This document shows positions 16,705 to 24,798 of a DNA stretch of 58,605 bases, in pieces; within the stretch, counting starts at the first letter, position 1; every line of letters starts with the position of its first letter. Position numbers and translations under genes: made by a program. Source of the stretch: Gammaproteobacteria bacterium (GTDB lineage: Bacteria > Pseudomonadota > Gammaproteobacteria > GCA-001735895); the NCBI GenBank assembly GCA_030066085.1, contig JASJCI010000027.1, positions 1 through 58,605 of the forward strand, given 5' to 3'. The notes beneath the pieces are model-generated. The model saw nothing but the letters and a program-made list of their open reading frames with translations. It was not told the origin of the DNA and ran no database searches.

Positions 16705-16772
16705 TTGACCTGCGGGTAAGACCGATAGCAAACTGACCGCTGCTAGTGTGCCACAGGGGTGTGGAAGCCGGA

Positions 16773-17162
16773 ATGAAAAAGTGGTTGTTCGCGATCTGGG
16801 TCGGCTTGTGCGCTTCCTGCGCGTCGACGGGTGAATTCGGCAGGGCGGAATATACCTACGACGAAATCCGCGTGCTCAACAAATCCCGCCAGGTGTTACC
16901 CGATTTCAGCGTCCGGGTGCCGGCGACCGGCGCCCAGTTCAGCTGCGGCAACATCGCGCCGCAGGGGCTGTGTTCGAACAGTTTCAGCCAGCGTCGCTAC
17001 CGCTACAACCCGATTCGCATCGAGTGGTCGTACGGTACCCGCAGCCGCCAGACCGACGATTTTGTCGTGCAGGTGCCGGACGATTTCACCACCGAGCGGC
17101 CGCTCAAGGGCGTGATCGAAATCAATACCGGCGGACGCGTGCGGGCCTATTTCGTGCAATAG
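16773..17162 (+). CDS. Small lipoprotein (copy 1 of a within-window pair)
   Basis: 129 residues from ATG 16773 (MKKWLF). The signal WLFAIWVGLCASCAST has a lipobox-like ASC, so it is probably lipidated. The mature part has YDEIRVLNKSRQVLPDFSVRV, a pair of cysteines (FSCGNIAPQGLCSNSF), RRYRYNPIRIEWSYG, and a C-terminal LKGVIEINTGGRVRAYF. The same plan (YNEVQVVNLSGGIINDVSLRV; CEEVLKNAMCDERF; RRYPQLGIELAWTH; LRIVMEVNEDGSVKSFY) is found in the protein at 24236-24664, so these are paralogues. Likely outer-membrane or periplasmic lipoproteins of unknown function. Divergent from the cytochrome gene with 68 bases between, which should contain both promoters. Confidence 0.75.
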   Translation: MKKWLFAIWVGLCASCASTGEFGRAEYTYDEIRVLNKSRQVLPDFSVRVPATGAQFSCGNIAPQGLCSNSFSQRRYRYNPIRIEWSYGTRSRQTDDFVVQVPDDFTTERPLKGVIEINTGGRVRAYFVQ

Positions 17163-17444
17163 GGTCCGAAAGAGGCGACGGGATTGTTTTCCGGGCAGGT
17201 GCCTGCACGGGTTGCCGGGCAGAAGCTGCCATCGATCCGGATCAACGAACGGGTCGCCCGTTCGCTCGAAAAGGCTCCGGCTCGGGCAACGGACAACTGA
17301 TGCGGCGAATACCTGTGAGCAGCTGTGCCCGCTTGTCGCCAGCGAGGCGGGAGCCGGGTCGGAAACTGGCGCGGACCCGAATCAGGTTCGCCTGCAGCGC
17401 GCGGAAAGAAAGCGGTCGGAAAATGCGTTCTTGCCTGCCGACCT

Positions 17445-17795
17445 TCAGCGATTGGGTCGGGGGTGGCGAGGGCCGACACGGCGCCAGCGTTTGCCGGGGC
17501 GCACGATACGGCCATCGTCGTCGTCATCTTCGATATAGATTTTTTCGACGTTTTCGGCCTGCTTCGGCGGCGCTGGCCGGGATTCGGTTGCTACCGGTGC
17601 CGCCGACGGCGGCACCGGTGTCGCCAGCGGATCCGCGACATTCGGTGGATCGACGTCGACCTCGATACTGTCGGGTGTCGGCTGGTCGCTGAAGACTGTA
17701 TTGCCGTCGGCGTCGGTCGACTGGTAGACCTGCGCCAGGGCGGTGCCGCAGGCAAAAGCGAGGCAGATCAACGACTGTGAAAGAATTCTTCGCAC
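17445..17795 (-). CDS. DUF4124-domain secreted protein
   Basis: 116 residues from GTG 17795. A signal peptide (LICLAFACGTALA) leads into the DUF4124 motif VYQSTDADGNTVFSDQPTP, a small domain found at the N-terminus of many periplasmic gammaproteobacterial proteins and often assumed to bind something in the envelope. The rest is a low-complexity, proline- and alanine-rich linker, an acidic run (IEDDDDDG) and a basic end (GKRWRRVGPRHPRPNR). No catalytic domain is attached, which is common for the family. It stands alone, convergent with the lipoprotein gene; 17163-17444 holds no other gene. Confidence 0.75.
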   Translation of the reverse strand: MRRILSQSLICLAFACGTALAQVYQSTDADGNTVFSDQPTPDSIEVDVDPPNVADPLATPVPPSAAPVATESRPAPPKQAENVEKIYIEDDDDDGRIVRPGKRWRRVGPRHPRPNR

Positions 17796-18221
17796 ACCCG
17801 GGTTTATAGCAGAAAATTACCTGCCGCTGCCAAGATTAATCTGCTCCCGGCGCCTCGAGCCAGCGGCGACGAAGTAGCAACGGGCGACAATCGGCAGCTG
17901 TGGTTGGCTACGAGTAAAACCCGCTAATACCCGCCGGAGCACGGCGCAGTAGTCAGCCTCGACGAAGAACGCCGCGACGCTCTCGCAATCCCGCGCGGCG
18001 CGATTGCGCCTGGCGCCATGAAAGCGGATAAAGTCTTCCCGGCCGTCGCCTGGTCGAGACGGGGTGTTAGAACCGGTATAGTTTGCTACTATCAATCGAA
18101 TAACCCGGTTAACGATCATCGAATTGGAAATACTTACGTCTAAATGAAGTCGGCGATCTGCTAGAGTCCCGGGCAAGGTGCTGCGACGGTTGCAGCCGCG
18201 AAGATAACAGGAGAACGAGTA
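17796..18221. other. Intergenic, no gene supported
   Basis: A minus-strand frame spanning 17817-18503 is the antisense of the secreted protein gene and has arginine- and histidine-rich, non-family sequence, so I reject it. The segment should contain the divergent promoters of the DUF4124 gene and of the secreted protein at 18222. Nothing else is seen. Confidence 0.45.
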
Positions 18222-18758
18222 ATGACCATGAGACGAATCTTTCTGGCGCCCCTGGTGTTGATGCTGCTGTCGATAGGCGCGTCGGCGCAGGCGGCGGAAA
18301 CGGGTACCGTGCAGGCGGCGATTCCGTGGGATGGCGAGGGCAGGGTGTACCAGGTCAATCCCACCACGATCGTTTTCATGGGCGCGCTCGAGGGCATCAT
18401 ATACGTCGAATCCGCGACCGGTGACATGAACGAGGGCTTCGTCGTTTGCCCGGTCATGCAGTTGCTGGATGCCGAAAGCGGCACGACCCAGGCGACCGGC
18501 CACTGTGAGATTACCGCCTCGCCGAATGACGTGCTCTACGCCAAGATGACCTGCACCGGCGAGTTCGGCGGCGGGGGCTGCAGCGGCGATTTCGAACTTA
18601 CCGATGGCGAGGGCAAATTCGAGGGTATTTCGGGCAGCGGCAAGCTCACGGTACGCTCGCCGCTGGGGGTGATTTCCAAGGACATGTCTTCCGGCGCGGT
18701 AGTACGCGTCGCCACCGGCCTGGCCCAGATCAAGGACCTGAAGTACAGCATCCCGTAG
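18222..18758 (+). CDS. Secreted hypothetical beta-barrel-like protein
   Basis: 178 residues from ATG 18222, with AACAGGAG upstream. A signal peptide ends ASAQA. The mature protein is rich in Gly, Thr and beta-branched residues, with two cysteine pairs (VVCPVMQLL, GHCEI; MTCTGEF, GGCSGDFEL) and a repeated pattern G(E/S)GKFEGISGSGKLTV near the end. Such 'GxGxFxGIxGxGxxxx' strands are typical of small secreted beta-barrels of the allene-oxide-cyclase/avidin-like shape, but no specific family can be assigned. It begins a same-strand run of four envelope-protein genes (to 20464), each with its own ribosome site and gaps of 48-194 bases. Confidence 0.75.
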   Translation: MTMRRIFLAPLVLMLLSIGASAQAAETGTVQAAIPWDGEGRVYQVNPTTIVFMGALEGIIYVESATGDMNEGFVVCPVMQLLDAESGTTQATGHCEITASPNDVLYAKMTCTGEFGGGGCSGDFELTDGEGKFEGISGSGKLTVRSPLGVISKDMSSGAVVRVATGLAQIKDLKYSIP

Positions 18759-18806
18759 AAGATGGTTTTCTGCGAATCGAATTTCCAGTTACCGAAGGAG
18801 CCCCCA

Positions 18807-19070
18807 ATGACTAACAAAGCAAGATTGATAGGTGCATCGATTTTCGTGTCGATTTTTTTGAATCAATCCGCGTTTGCCTATGCCCTGCGCTGCGGGACAC
18901 ACCTGATCAGCGGCGGCGACAGGGACTCGCCGGGAAAATACGAAGTACTTAAGCGTTGTGGTGAACCGGACTTCCAGTCCGGTAATACCTGGGTCTACCG
19001 CAGTGGCGGCAGGGCCACAGTGCTGAGCTTTTCCAGCAACGGCCAGCTTTACGATATCCAGAAAGAGTAA
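18807..19070 (+). CDS. DUF2845-type secreted protein
   Basis: 87 residues from ATG 18807, which has GAAGGAG seven bases upstream. After a signal peptide (LIGASIFVSIFLNQSAFA) comes the compact domain LRCGTHLISGGDRDSPGKYEVLKRCGEPD, then WVYRSGGRATVLSFSSNGQL. The paired cysteines and the 'CGxxLxxxGDxxxxVLxxCGxP' pattern are characteristic of DUF2845, a small periplasmic family found widely in proteobacteria with unknown role; its fold is related to the SmpA/OmlA (BamE-like) group by the 'KCGxP' feature. Follows the secreted barrel by 48 bases, so cotranscription is likely. Confidence 0.82.
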   Translation: MTNKARLIGASIFVSIFLNQSAFAYALRCGTHLISGGDRDSPGKYEVLKRCGEPDFQSGNTWVYRSGGRATVLSFSSNGQLYDIQKE

Positions 19071-19166
19071 CCGGCGAGTAACCAGTGTGCTTTTTTGAAA
19101 CAGTCGATTCTCGCCGGAACGCAGCCGGTTGCAGACGCAATCAATAGTTGAGCGGAGTTCTTCCCG

Positions 19167-19703
19167 ATGCGAGTTTTTGCTGCTATTGCTATTGCACTGC
19201 CCCTGTTTATCGTGGGCTGTGCGACGGGGATTCCCGTGCAAATGGATTACGATCCGGCCCAGGATTTTTCCAGCTTTCGGAAATACACCTGGCATGACCA
19301 GGTGGTTGCGCCGGATCAGCTGGTTGCGGCGCGTATTCGCAACGCGATCGAAGAAGGCCTCGCGGCGCGGGGTTACACCAGGGTAGGGTCGACCGACGAC
19401 GCGGATTTCAGGGTAAGCTTTACCGCGGTGGCGGAGCAGGCACTCGATTTCGATTCAGTATCGGCCGGCATGGGCTACCGCGGTCGCGGCTGGGGTGCCG
19501 GGATTCCGTCGACCACCCGGGTGCGCGAGTACACCCGCGGCACCCTCGTCGTCGACGTGATTGATGCCTCCGGCAAAAACCTGCTGTGGCGCGGCAGCAG
19601 CGCGCGCAAGCTGTTGCAGGATCGCAGCGTCGAGGATAAAGACCGCGATGTCAGGGAGATCGTGAGCGCGATCCTGCGGGAGTTTCCGCCGCTGGCGGAG
19701 TAA
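19167..19703 (+). CDS. DUF4136-type lipoprotein (copy 2)
   Basis: 178 residues from ATG 19167 with GGAG upstream. Lipobox IVGCATG (Cys 18). The DUF4136 plan is complete: DYDPAQDFSSFRKYTWHD, RIRNAIEEGLAARGYTR, DADFRVSFTAVAEQ, then a glycine/arginine-rich loop (GMGYRGRGWGAGIPS), REYTRGTLVVDVIDASGKNLLWRG, and a C-terminal helix to REFPPLAE. The neighbour at 19898 is a close paralogue with the same blocks (RKYTRGTIIVDVIDP; EQFPPRPE), so the pair arose by tandem duplication. The copy at 4713 is more distant. Function unknown; outer-membrane inner-leaflet location expected from the lipobox (Ala-Thr at +2/+3, no Asp). Confidence 0.88.
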   Translation: MRVFAAIAIALPLFIVGCATGIPVQMDYDPAQDFSSFRKYTWHDQVVAPDQLVAARIRNAIEEGLAARGYTRVGSTDDADFRVSFTAVAEQALDFDSVSAGMGYRGRGWGAGIPSTTRVREYTRGTLVVDVIDASGKNLLWRGSSARKLLQDRSVEDKDRDVREIVSAILREFPPLAE

Positions 19704-19897
19704 GCGCGCGGCGCCGTTAGCGCCGGTTAAACATGATTTTGGTCGTCGATGCGATATACCCGGGCCAGTTGTCGCGAGCGCAACGGTGCAATCTCCAGCG
19801 GGCTGCCGGGTACGGGAAGCTCGCCGCGGCACTTGCACCCGCTAACGCGGGGAGTGCCTCGCAATAATCGGTAAACAATTTCGGTAAAGCCAGACAC

Positions 19898-20464
19898 ATG
19901 TCTTTTTCTCCAGTGTTATCGTTTCGGCGCCAGGGCCGATTCCTGCTGCTCGTCGTATTGCTGGTTCTGGCGGGTTGTGCCAGCAACATCGAGCTCGAGT
20001 TCGGGCATGATCCCGAGCGGAATTTCTCGAACTTCCAGACCTACGCCTGGTACGACCGGACCAGTGCCCCCAACCAGGTCGCCTATAACCGCATTCGCAA
20101 AGCCGTGGATATCGTCCTGTACAAAAAGGGATTTCGCTACGCCGAGGTGGATCGGGAGCCGGATTTTCGCGTCGGTTTCACCGCGGTGGGGGAAGCCGCC
20201 CTGCCGGCGGACGAAGTGTCCGCGCGCATGGACTACGGTAACGATACCTGGCGTCCTCCGGTTGACCCGAACATACCCCCGCGCAAATACACCCGGGGCA
20301 CGATTATCGTCGACGTCATCGACCCGGTCGAAGGAGAACTGTTGTGGCGGGGGGTCGGCAGTCGATCGCTCGACGAGGGCCTGCGCTCACAGAGCCTCAA
20401 GGAAGAGTACGTGCTGGAGACGGTGCGCGCGATCCTCGAGCAGTTTCCGCCGCGCCCGGAGTAG
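19898..20464 (+). CDS. DUF4136-type lipoprotein (copy 3)
   Basis: 188 residues from ATG 19898; the ribosome site is weak. Lipobox VLAGCAS after a long basic/hydrophobic signal (FRRQGRFLLLVVLLVLAG). Matches the neighbour block for block: HDPERNFSNFQTYAWYD, NRIRKAVDIVLYKKGFRY, EPDFRVGFTAVGEAAL, RKYTRGTIIVDVIDP, LLWRGVGSRSLDEG, EQFPPRPE. Compared with copy 2 it lacks the Gly/Arg-rich loop and has a proline-rich one (WRPPVDPNIPPR). The 194-bp gap after copy 2 holds no other gene. Last gene of the same-strand envelope run. Confidence 0.87.
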   Translation: MSFSPVLSFRRQGRFLLLVVLLVLAGCASNIELEFGHDPERNFSNFQTYAWYDRTSAPNQVAYNRIRKAVDIVLYKKGFRYAEVDREPDFRVGFTAVGEAALPADEVSARMDYGNDTWRPPVDPNIPPRKYTRGTIIVDVIDPVEGELLWRGVGSRSLDEGLRSQSLKEEYVLETVRAILEQFPPRPE

Positions 20465-20627
20465 GATCTCCTGCCACTCCTGCGAGGGTCCGCGGGAGCT
20501 GACGCATTACCACGGCGCGGAATAGTGTCGTTCTCACCCGACCTGCACCGCTGCGAGTTGCCTGCAACGGGAACTGACTGACGCTGCGGCCGGCAGGGGT
20601 ATTGCAAACAGCGCCGCGGTATCGACG

Positions 20628-21575
20628 CTAGTGCAGGCGCGTCGAGGGTGCCGACAATGAAGTCAAATCCCGGTCGAATCGGTGCTCGATGCTTTCGTAG
20701 CTGAGACGGGTCCAGTAATGCCGATGCTGGTAGATTTCACGCACCAGCGCGTGCATGAGGTCCGCGGTCGGGCGGTTTGCGAACACGTGGCCGAAGATCG
20801 GATCGCCGGCGAGTGCCAGGATGCCGTAGCTTTCGAGCAGCCGGTAGCGTGCCGGTTCGTCGTCGAAGCGCAGGCGCGCCTGTCGCGGCAAAACGCTGGA
20901 GTCGATCGCCCGCGGTTCGCTTTGCGGGCCCATGGGCGCACCGATGCCGGTGGCATCGATGCCGGCGCCGAACAGCGCCGGATTGCGGGCGGGCGCGATA
21001 TCGCGCGCGAACACGTGATCGACCATTTCCCGTGAAACGCATTGCGATTCGAACAGCGGGTGAGCGGGCTCGAGGTTGACCGTGATGCGTGGCAGATCGG
21101 CCGGGTTTACCATGGCGTAGCTGTCGCCCCGCCGGACCTCGATCGTGCGTTCGATCCAGATCGCCGGTCGCGAAAGATTTTGCGGCGCCACGCCGGCGCG
21201 GTTGATCAGCGCCACCAGCGGCGCGGCGCTGCCGTCGAACTCGGGCAGGCCGCTGCCCCCGGTCTCGATGATCAGGTTGTCGATACCGCAGCCGCGCACC
21301 GCTGCCATGACCAGTTCGACCCGGTTGACCGGGATGCCGGCATCGTTGACCAGCATCGTGCCGAACTCGGTGGGAATCGCGTTACGCCAGCTGGCCCTGA
21401 TCAGTGCACGCTGCGGTTCGATGTCGCTGCGCCGGAAACTGATGCCGCTCCCGGGCTCCGCCGGCAGCAGCGTCAGGCTGGGTTCGTTCGCGCCGCGCCT
21501 TGCCGTCCCGGGGTAATGTACCGGCTCGCGCAACGTGCAGTGGTATCTGCTGATCGTGGTACTGGAGAATATCAA
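20628..21575 (-). CDS. Divergent LpxC homologue lacking the metal site (probable pseudoenzyme)
   Basis: 315 residues, apparent TTG start at 21575 with GACGGAG upstream. LpxC deacetylates UDP-3-O-acyl-GlcNAc in lipid A synthesis using Zn2+. Similarity is clear: PSLTLLPAEPGSGISFRRSDIEP, FGTMLVNDAGIPVNRVELVMAA, GIDNLIIETGGSGLPEFDGSAAPLV (split), RLRFDDEPARYRLLESYG, FGHVFANRPTADL. Against E. coli LpxC, the general-base Glu is kept (E87), but Zn ligand His79 becomes Leu88, ligand His238 becomes Tyr244, ligand Asp242 becomes Glu248 and catalytic His265 becomes Thr270. The protein therefore should not catalyse deacetylation. No frameshift is present and the frame is intact, so it seems retained for another role. 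It is divergent from the AraC regulator at 21683. Confidence 0.8.
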   Translation of the reverse strand: MIFSSTTISRYHCTLREPVHYPGTARRGANEPSLTLLPAEPGSGISFRRSDIEPQRALIRASWRNAIPTEFGTMLVNDAGIPVNRVELVMAAVRGCGIDNLIIETGGSGLPEFDGSAAPLVALINRAGVAPQNLSRPAIWIERTIEVRRGDSYAMVNPADLPRITVNLEPAHPLFESQCVSREMVDHVFARDIAPARNPALFGAGIDATGIGAPMGPQSEPRAIDSSVLPRQARLRFDDEPARYRLLESYGILALAGDPIFGHVFANRPTADLMHALVREIYQHRHYWTRLSYESIEHRFDRDLTSLSAPSTRLH

Positions 21576-21682
21576 GTCCGAAACTCCGTCGAAAACTGTT
21601 GCGGAATTATCGGTTTGCTTGGGACAATGGGTTAATCTGCCGACGCCAATCGGTTATCCCGTTGCCGCAATTCTGAGCCGTT

Positions 21683-22699
21683 ATGCCCGTTGCTAATCAT
21701 TTCTCGGTTATATCCTCGTCGGTGCTGATGATCGCCAGGGCGATCGATTCGTACGGTGAAGACAGCAACGAACTCTTTCGCCGCGCCGGGCTCGACCCCG
21801 AGCGTCTGCGGCAGCCGCTGGCGCGCTACTCGCATCCATCGATCCAGACCCTGTGGCAGATCGCGGTCGAGGCTACCGGCGATCCCTGTTTCGGCCTGCG
21901 CGTGGCCAGTTTCTGGCATCCGACCACGTTCCATGCGCTCGGTTACTCCTGGCTTGCGAGCCGCAATCTCGAGGAAGCCTTCGAACGCCTCGTACGGTAT
22001 TCGAGCCTGGTCAATACCGCTGCGCGAGGCGCGCTTCACTTCGAGCGCATGCAACAGGCGTTCTGCTTTTACGCCAGCATCGATCACGTCGAGCCGAAGC
22101 CGAGGCCGGCGGCGATGGATGCCGGCCTCGCGTCGATCCTGGTTATGTGCCGCGCGGCCTACGGCAGCCGCTTTCGCCCGCAGCGAGTCACCATGCTGCA
22201 CGCCGATCCGGGCTGCCCCGACCAGTTTGCCGAGCTGTACAAGGCGCCGGTCGAGTTTGCGCGCGAACGCTACGCGATGTACATCGATCCGGAAATTGCG
22301 CTCGAACCGCTGGTTACCGCCAATCCCGAACTGGTGCGCGTCAACGACCAGATCGTCACTGATTACCTCGCCAGCCTCGATCACAGCGATGTCGTCATGC
22401 GGGTGCGTTCGGAGCTGATCGAGCGTCTGCCGAGCGGTCATCTCGACGAGGGCGACATCGCTGCCTCGATCAACCTGAGCCGGCGCAGCCTGCAGCGCAA
22501 ACTCAAGCAGCAGGGCGTGTCCTTCTCCGGCCTGCTCGACAGCTCACGACGTGAACTCGGCCTGCAGTACGTGCGCGACTCGCGGCATTCGCTCAACGAA
22601 ATCGCCTACCTGCTGGGCTTTTCCGAGCCGGGTAACTTTACCCGCGCGTTCAAGCGCTGGTACGGCAAGGCTCCGAGCCAGTATCGCGACCAGGCCTGA
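21683..22699 (+). CDS. AraC-family transcriptional regulator
   Basis: 338 residues from ATG 21683. Residues 1-200 form the 'arabinose-binding-like' N-terminal domain (GLDPERLRQPLARYSHPSIQTLW; LGYSWLASRNLEEAFERLVRY), and the C-terminal 100 residues the double helix-turn-helix: DIAASINLSRRSLQRKLKQQG and LNEIAYLLGFSEPGNFTRAFKRW, both canonical. Regulators of this OruR/ArgR-type subgroup usually control a neighbouring catabolic or lipid gene. The nearest gene is the LpxC-like one, 107 bases away and divergent, so it is the likely target along with autoregulation. The truncated relative at 143-592 shows that the family has other members in this genome. Confidence 0.9.
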   Translation: MPVANHFSVISSSVLMIARAIDSYGEDSNELFRRAGLDPERLRQPLARYSHPSIQTLWQIAVEATGDPCFGLRVASFWHPTTFHALGYSWLASRNLEEAFERLVRYSSLVNTAARGALHFERMQQAFCFYASIDHVEPKPRPAAMDAGLASILVMCRAAYGSRFRPQRVTMLHADPGCPDQFAELYKAPVEFARERYAMYIDPEIALEPLVTANPELVRVNDQIVTDYLASLDHSDVVMRVRSELIERLPSGHLDEGDIAASINLSRRSLQRKLKQQGVSFSGLLDSSRRELGLQYVRDSRHSLNEIAYLLGFSEPGNFTRAFKRWYGKAPSQYRDQA

Positions 22700-23206
22700 T
22701 CCGCCCGGGCATCGCGCCCAGGGTAAAGTCCGTCTTTGAAGTTTGCATGCGGGTCGAAAAAGGCAAGCAACACCATCGCCACCAAATACAGCGGGACTTC
22801 GGCGATGTACTACTCGGGAACGTATTGCCTGCCTTAACTGGATTCGAGGTCAGCCTCTGCGTGTTTCGCTCACGTATCCGGGTCATGCCGGAATGCGTGT
22901 TCGAGGCTCACCTCGCATGTCTTTTCGAACTGCTGTGATTTTAGTTGTTAATTGAAACTTGCGGTAATCCCGGCGCGCCAATCACTTGTCCCGGTAAGGA
23001 TGTTTCCCCTGCTTGCGGTCGTCGAACTATCGGCTCGGTCGACGACAATTACCGCGATTGGGTCGACAAAGGACGCGACAGACCAGCGTAGGCACGCTGG
23101 CGGTAGCTCCTGTCGGGCCTGCCGACTCGAATTCAGCACGCGCCGTCGCGCGCCTGCGAAAAATGGACGTGTTGCGTTCCGGTTTTTCCCTGCCCAGGCG
23201 CGAAGG
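22700..23206. other. Intergenic with possible gene fragments
   Basis: No intact gene. On the minus strand, about 22700-22800 reads IAEVPLYLVAMVLLAFFDPH then ANFKDGLYPGRDARADQ, with a hydrophobic stretch and protein-like composition, preceded by an in-frame stop; a second minus-strand stretch near 22950-23000 ends SDWRAGITASFN, like an outer-membrane protein tail. These may be decayed ends of lost genes. Evidence is only composition. Confidence 0.3.
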
Positions 23207-23809
23207 CTAGAACGACAGGCCGAGCGTGATCATGCCGGCGGAAAGGCCGAGCTGCACGAACTCGGCATTGAAGCCCTTGTACTGGTAGCCGATGCTCGGG
23301 ATGACCGCGGGCGCGATACCGAACTCGTTGAACGGGATCTTGTCTTCGTAGGGTTCCTTGTAGCCATGCAGCATTCCGCCGGTGATCTTGTAATACCAGC
23401 GGTCCGATTCGAAGGCGCGGTACTTGCGGCCGAGGTAAGCATACTGCGATTCCTGGCCGAAGGAGTTATCGAACATCGCGAAGCCCCACAGGTACCGGTT
23501 TTGGAAGTGGGTTTCGTAGCCGAGCAGGTTCTGATCGTTGTTGTGGTCCGGTTCCGGGTCGTAGTGCCGCGTCAGCAGGGAACTGTAGAAGCTGCGGTGG
23601 TCGACCTCGGAATCCGTGAGCGGCTGCAGCCAGGACATGCCGTCGGCAGCCCTGGCGCAGGAAAAAGCGGCGAGCAACGCGAGCGCAAACGCAAACAACT
23701 GGAGCAGGCGACAATACCTGCCGGTTAAAGTCTGGGCGCTGGTACCTGCGGTGGATGCGGCGCGCGTTACGGCTCTGCCCGGACCGTGCTGCTGCCTGCT
23801 GCCTGCCAT
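23207..23809 (-). CDS. Predicted outer-membrane protein, small beta-barrel
   Basis: 200 residues from ATG 23809 (GAGG upstream; the frame also extends to a TTG at 23866). A long signal peptide (LQLFAFALALLAAFSCARA) is followed by a sequence of aromatic-rich amphipathic strands: HRSFYSSLLTRHYDPEPDHNN, LLGYETHFQNRYLWGFAMFDNS, QYAYLGRKYRAF, RWYYKITGGMLHGYKEPYEDK, FGIAPAVIPSIGYQYKGF and the terminal AGMITLGLSF. The final Phe and alternating pattern are the BamA-recognised end of an outer-membrane barrel. Homologues are often labelled 'sn-glycerol-3-phosphate transporter' in databases without support; a PagP-sized eight-strand barrel is more consistent. Role unknown. Confidence 0.65.
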   Translation of the reverse strand: MAGSRQQHGPGRAVTRAASTAGTSAQTLTGRYCRLLQLFAFALALLAAFSCARAADGMSWLQPLTDSEVDHRSFYSSLLTRHYDPEPDHNNDQNLLGYETHFQNRYLWGFAMFDNSFGQESQYAYLGRKYRAFESDRWYYKITGGMLHGYKEPYEDKIPFNEFGIAPAVIPSIGYQYKGFNAEFVQLGLSAGMITLGLSF

Positions 23810-24235
23810 GTCTGCTTGCCTCGCGGAATGATAAACCTTGCACAGAGCATAGGCCGAGCAGGCCAAAGGGGTTAATCCGACGGCGCCAAAGGCTTATCCG
23901 GCAGGAATGTGTGCTGGCGGCTTCATTCGGCGGGCCTGTCGGCGTGGCAAAATAGCCGGCACGCGGCCTCGAGGTCAGCCGATGCAGGGAAAACCTGCAG
24001 GTAGAGCCTCGGGTCGAGCAGCCTCTATTGGTGGCGACGGACCTGTGCCGCCAGCGATTCCCGCAAAAGCCGACAGCTGCGGTGAGGTTTTTGCCGCGGG
24101 GCTTTTTGGCCATGCCGCTGCGAGGATAACCAGCCCGGGACTTGCCGGGTGGGCCGGCGAAACCAAAACCCGTCCGGGCTGTCCAAGCACTGGTGATCCC
24201 CGGGGAGGCGGGACGCGTACCACGATAGCAAACCG
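23810..24235. other. Intergenic, no gene seen
   Basis: Divergent promoters for the barrel gene and the lipoprotein gene should lie here. The open frames on both strands are rich in Arg, Pro and Gly with no family resemblance. No riboswitch or RNA gene was recognised; several GC hairpins (for example around CCCGGGACTTGCCGGG) are not followed by T runs. Confidence 0.4.
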
Positions 24236-24664
24236 ATGGATTCGAAAATCATGAACAAGCTTTTCCTGCTACCCCTGAGCATGCTGTTGACCGCCTGCAT
24301 CAGCAGCTACAACCCGTCCTACTATTACAACGAAGTCCAGGTAGTCAACCTGAGCGGCGGTATCATCAATGACGTCAGTCTGCGTGTCGTCGATTCCAGG
24401 TCGTTGGCCTGTGAAGAAGTGCTAAAGAACGCGATGTGCGACGAACGTTTCGGCAAGCGCCGCTACCCGCAGCTCGGCATCGAGCTGGCGTGGACGCATC
24501 CCGGTGGCGAGCGCCGGGCGGATAGTTTCAGCCCGTCGATCCCGGCTTATTACTCCACCAGCTTTCCGTTGCGGATCGTGATGGAAGTCAACGAGGACGG
24601 CAGCGTGAAATCGTTCTACGAACAGGAAGAACCCGGCCGCGACGGCATCTTCGACATGAACTAG
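24236..24664 (+). CDS. Small lipoprotein (copy 2 of a within-window pair)
   Basis: 142 residues from ATG 24236; an in-frame ATG at 24251 is equally possible and neither has a clear ribosome site. Signal KLFLLPLSMLLTACIS carries lipobox LTAC. The body parallels the 16773 protein: YYNEVQVVNLSGGIINDVSLRV, CEEVLKNAMCDERFGKRRYPQLG, SFPLRIVMEVNEDGSVKSFY, ending in an acidic tail EEPGRDGIFDMN that the other copy lacks. The two cysteines in the mature part are conserved between copies. Envelope lipoprotein of unknown role, transcribed on its own. Confidence 0.72.
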   Translation: MDSKIMNKLFLLPLSMLLTACISSYNPSYYYNEVQVVNLSGGIINDVSLRVVDSRSLACEEVLKNAMCDERFGKRRYPQLGIELAWTHPGGERRADSFSPSIPAYYSTSFPLRIVMEVNEDGSVKSFYEQEEPGRDGIFDMN

Positions 24665-24798
24665 CTTCGCTGCGGACGGCAACCGGTTGGCTGGTCGATA
24701 GGCTCGTGCTCGAAGTCGACCAGAACCGGAGCGTTTGTCGTGATTCTGTCCGCTAGTCTGCGCATACAGACCCAGCAAAGCGGAGTAGAATCGAAGCC

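Noticed and set aside
17817-18503. A 228-codon minus-strand frame overlapping the secreted protein at 18222
   Set aside because: The plus-strand gene has a ribosome site, signal peptide and paired cysteines; the minus frame is Arg/His-rich and lies antisense.
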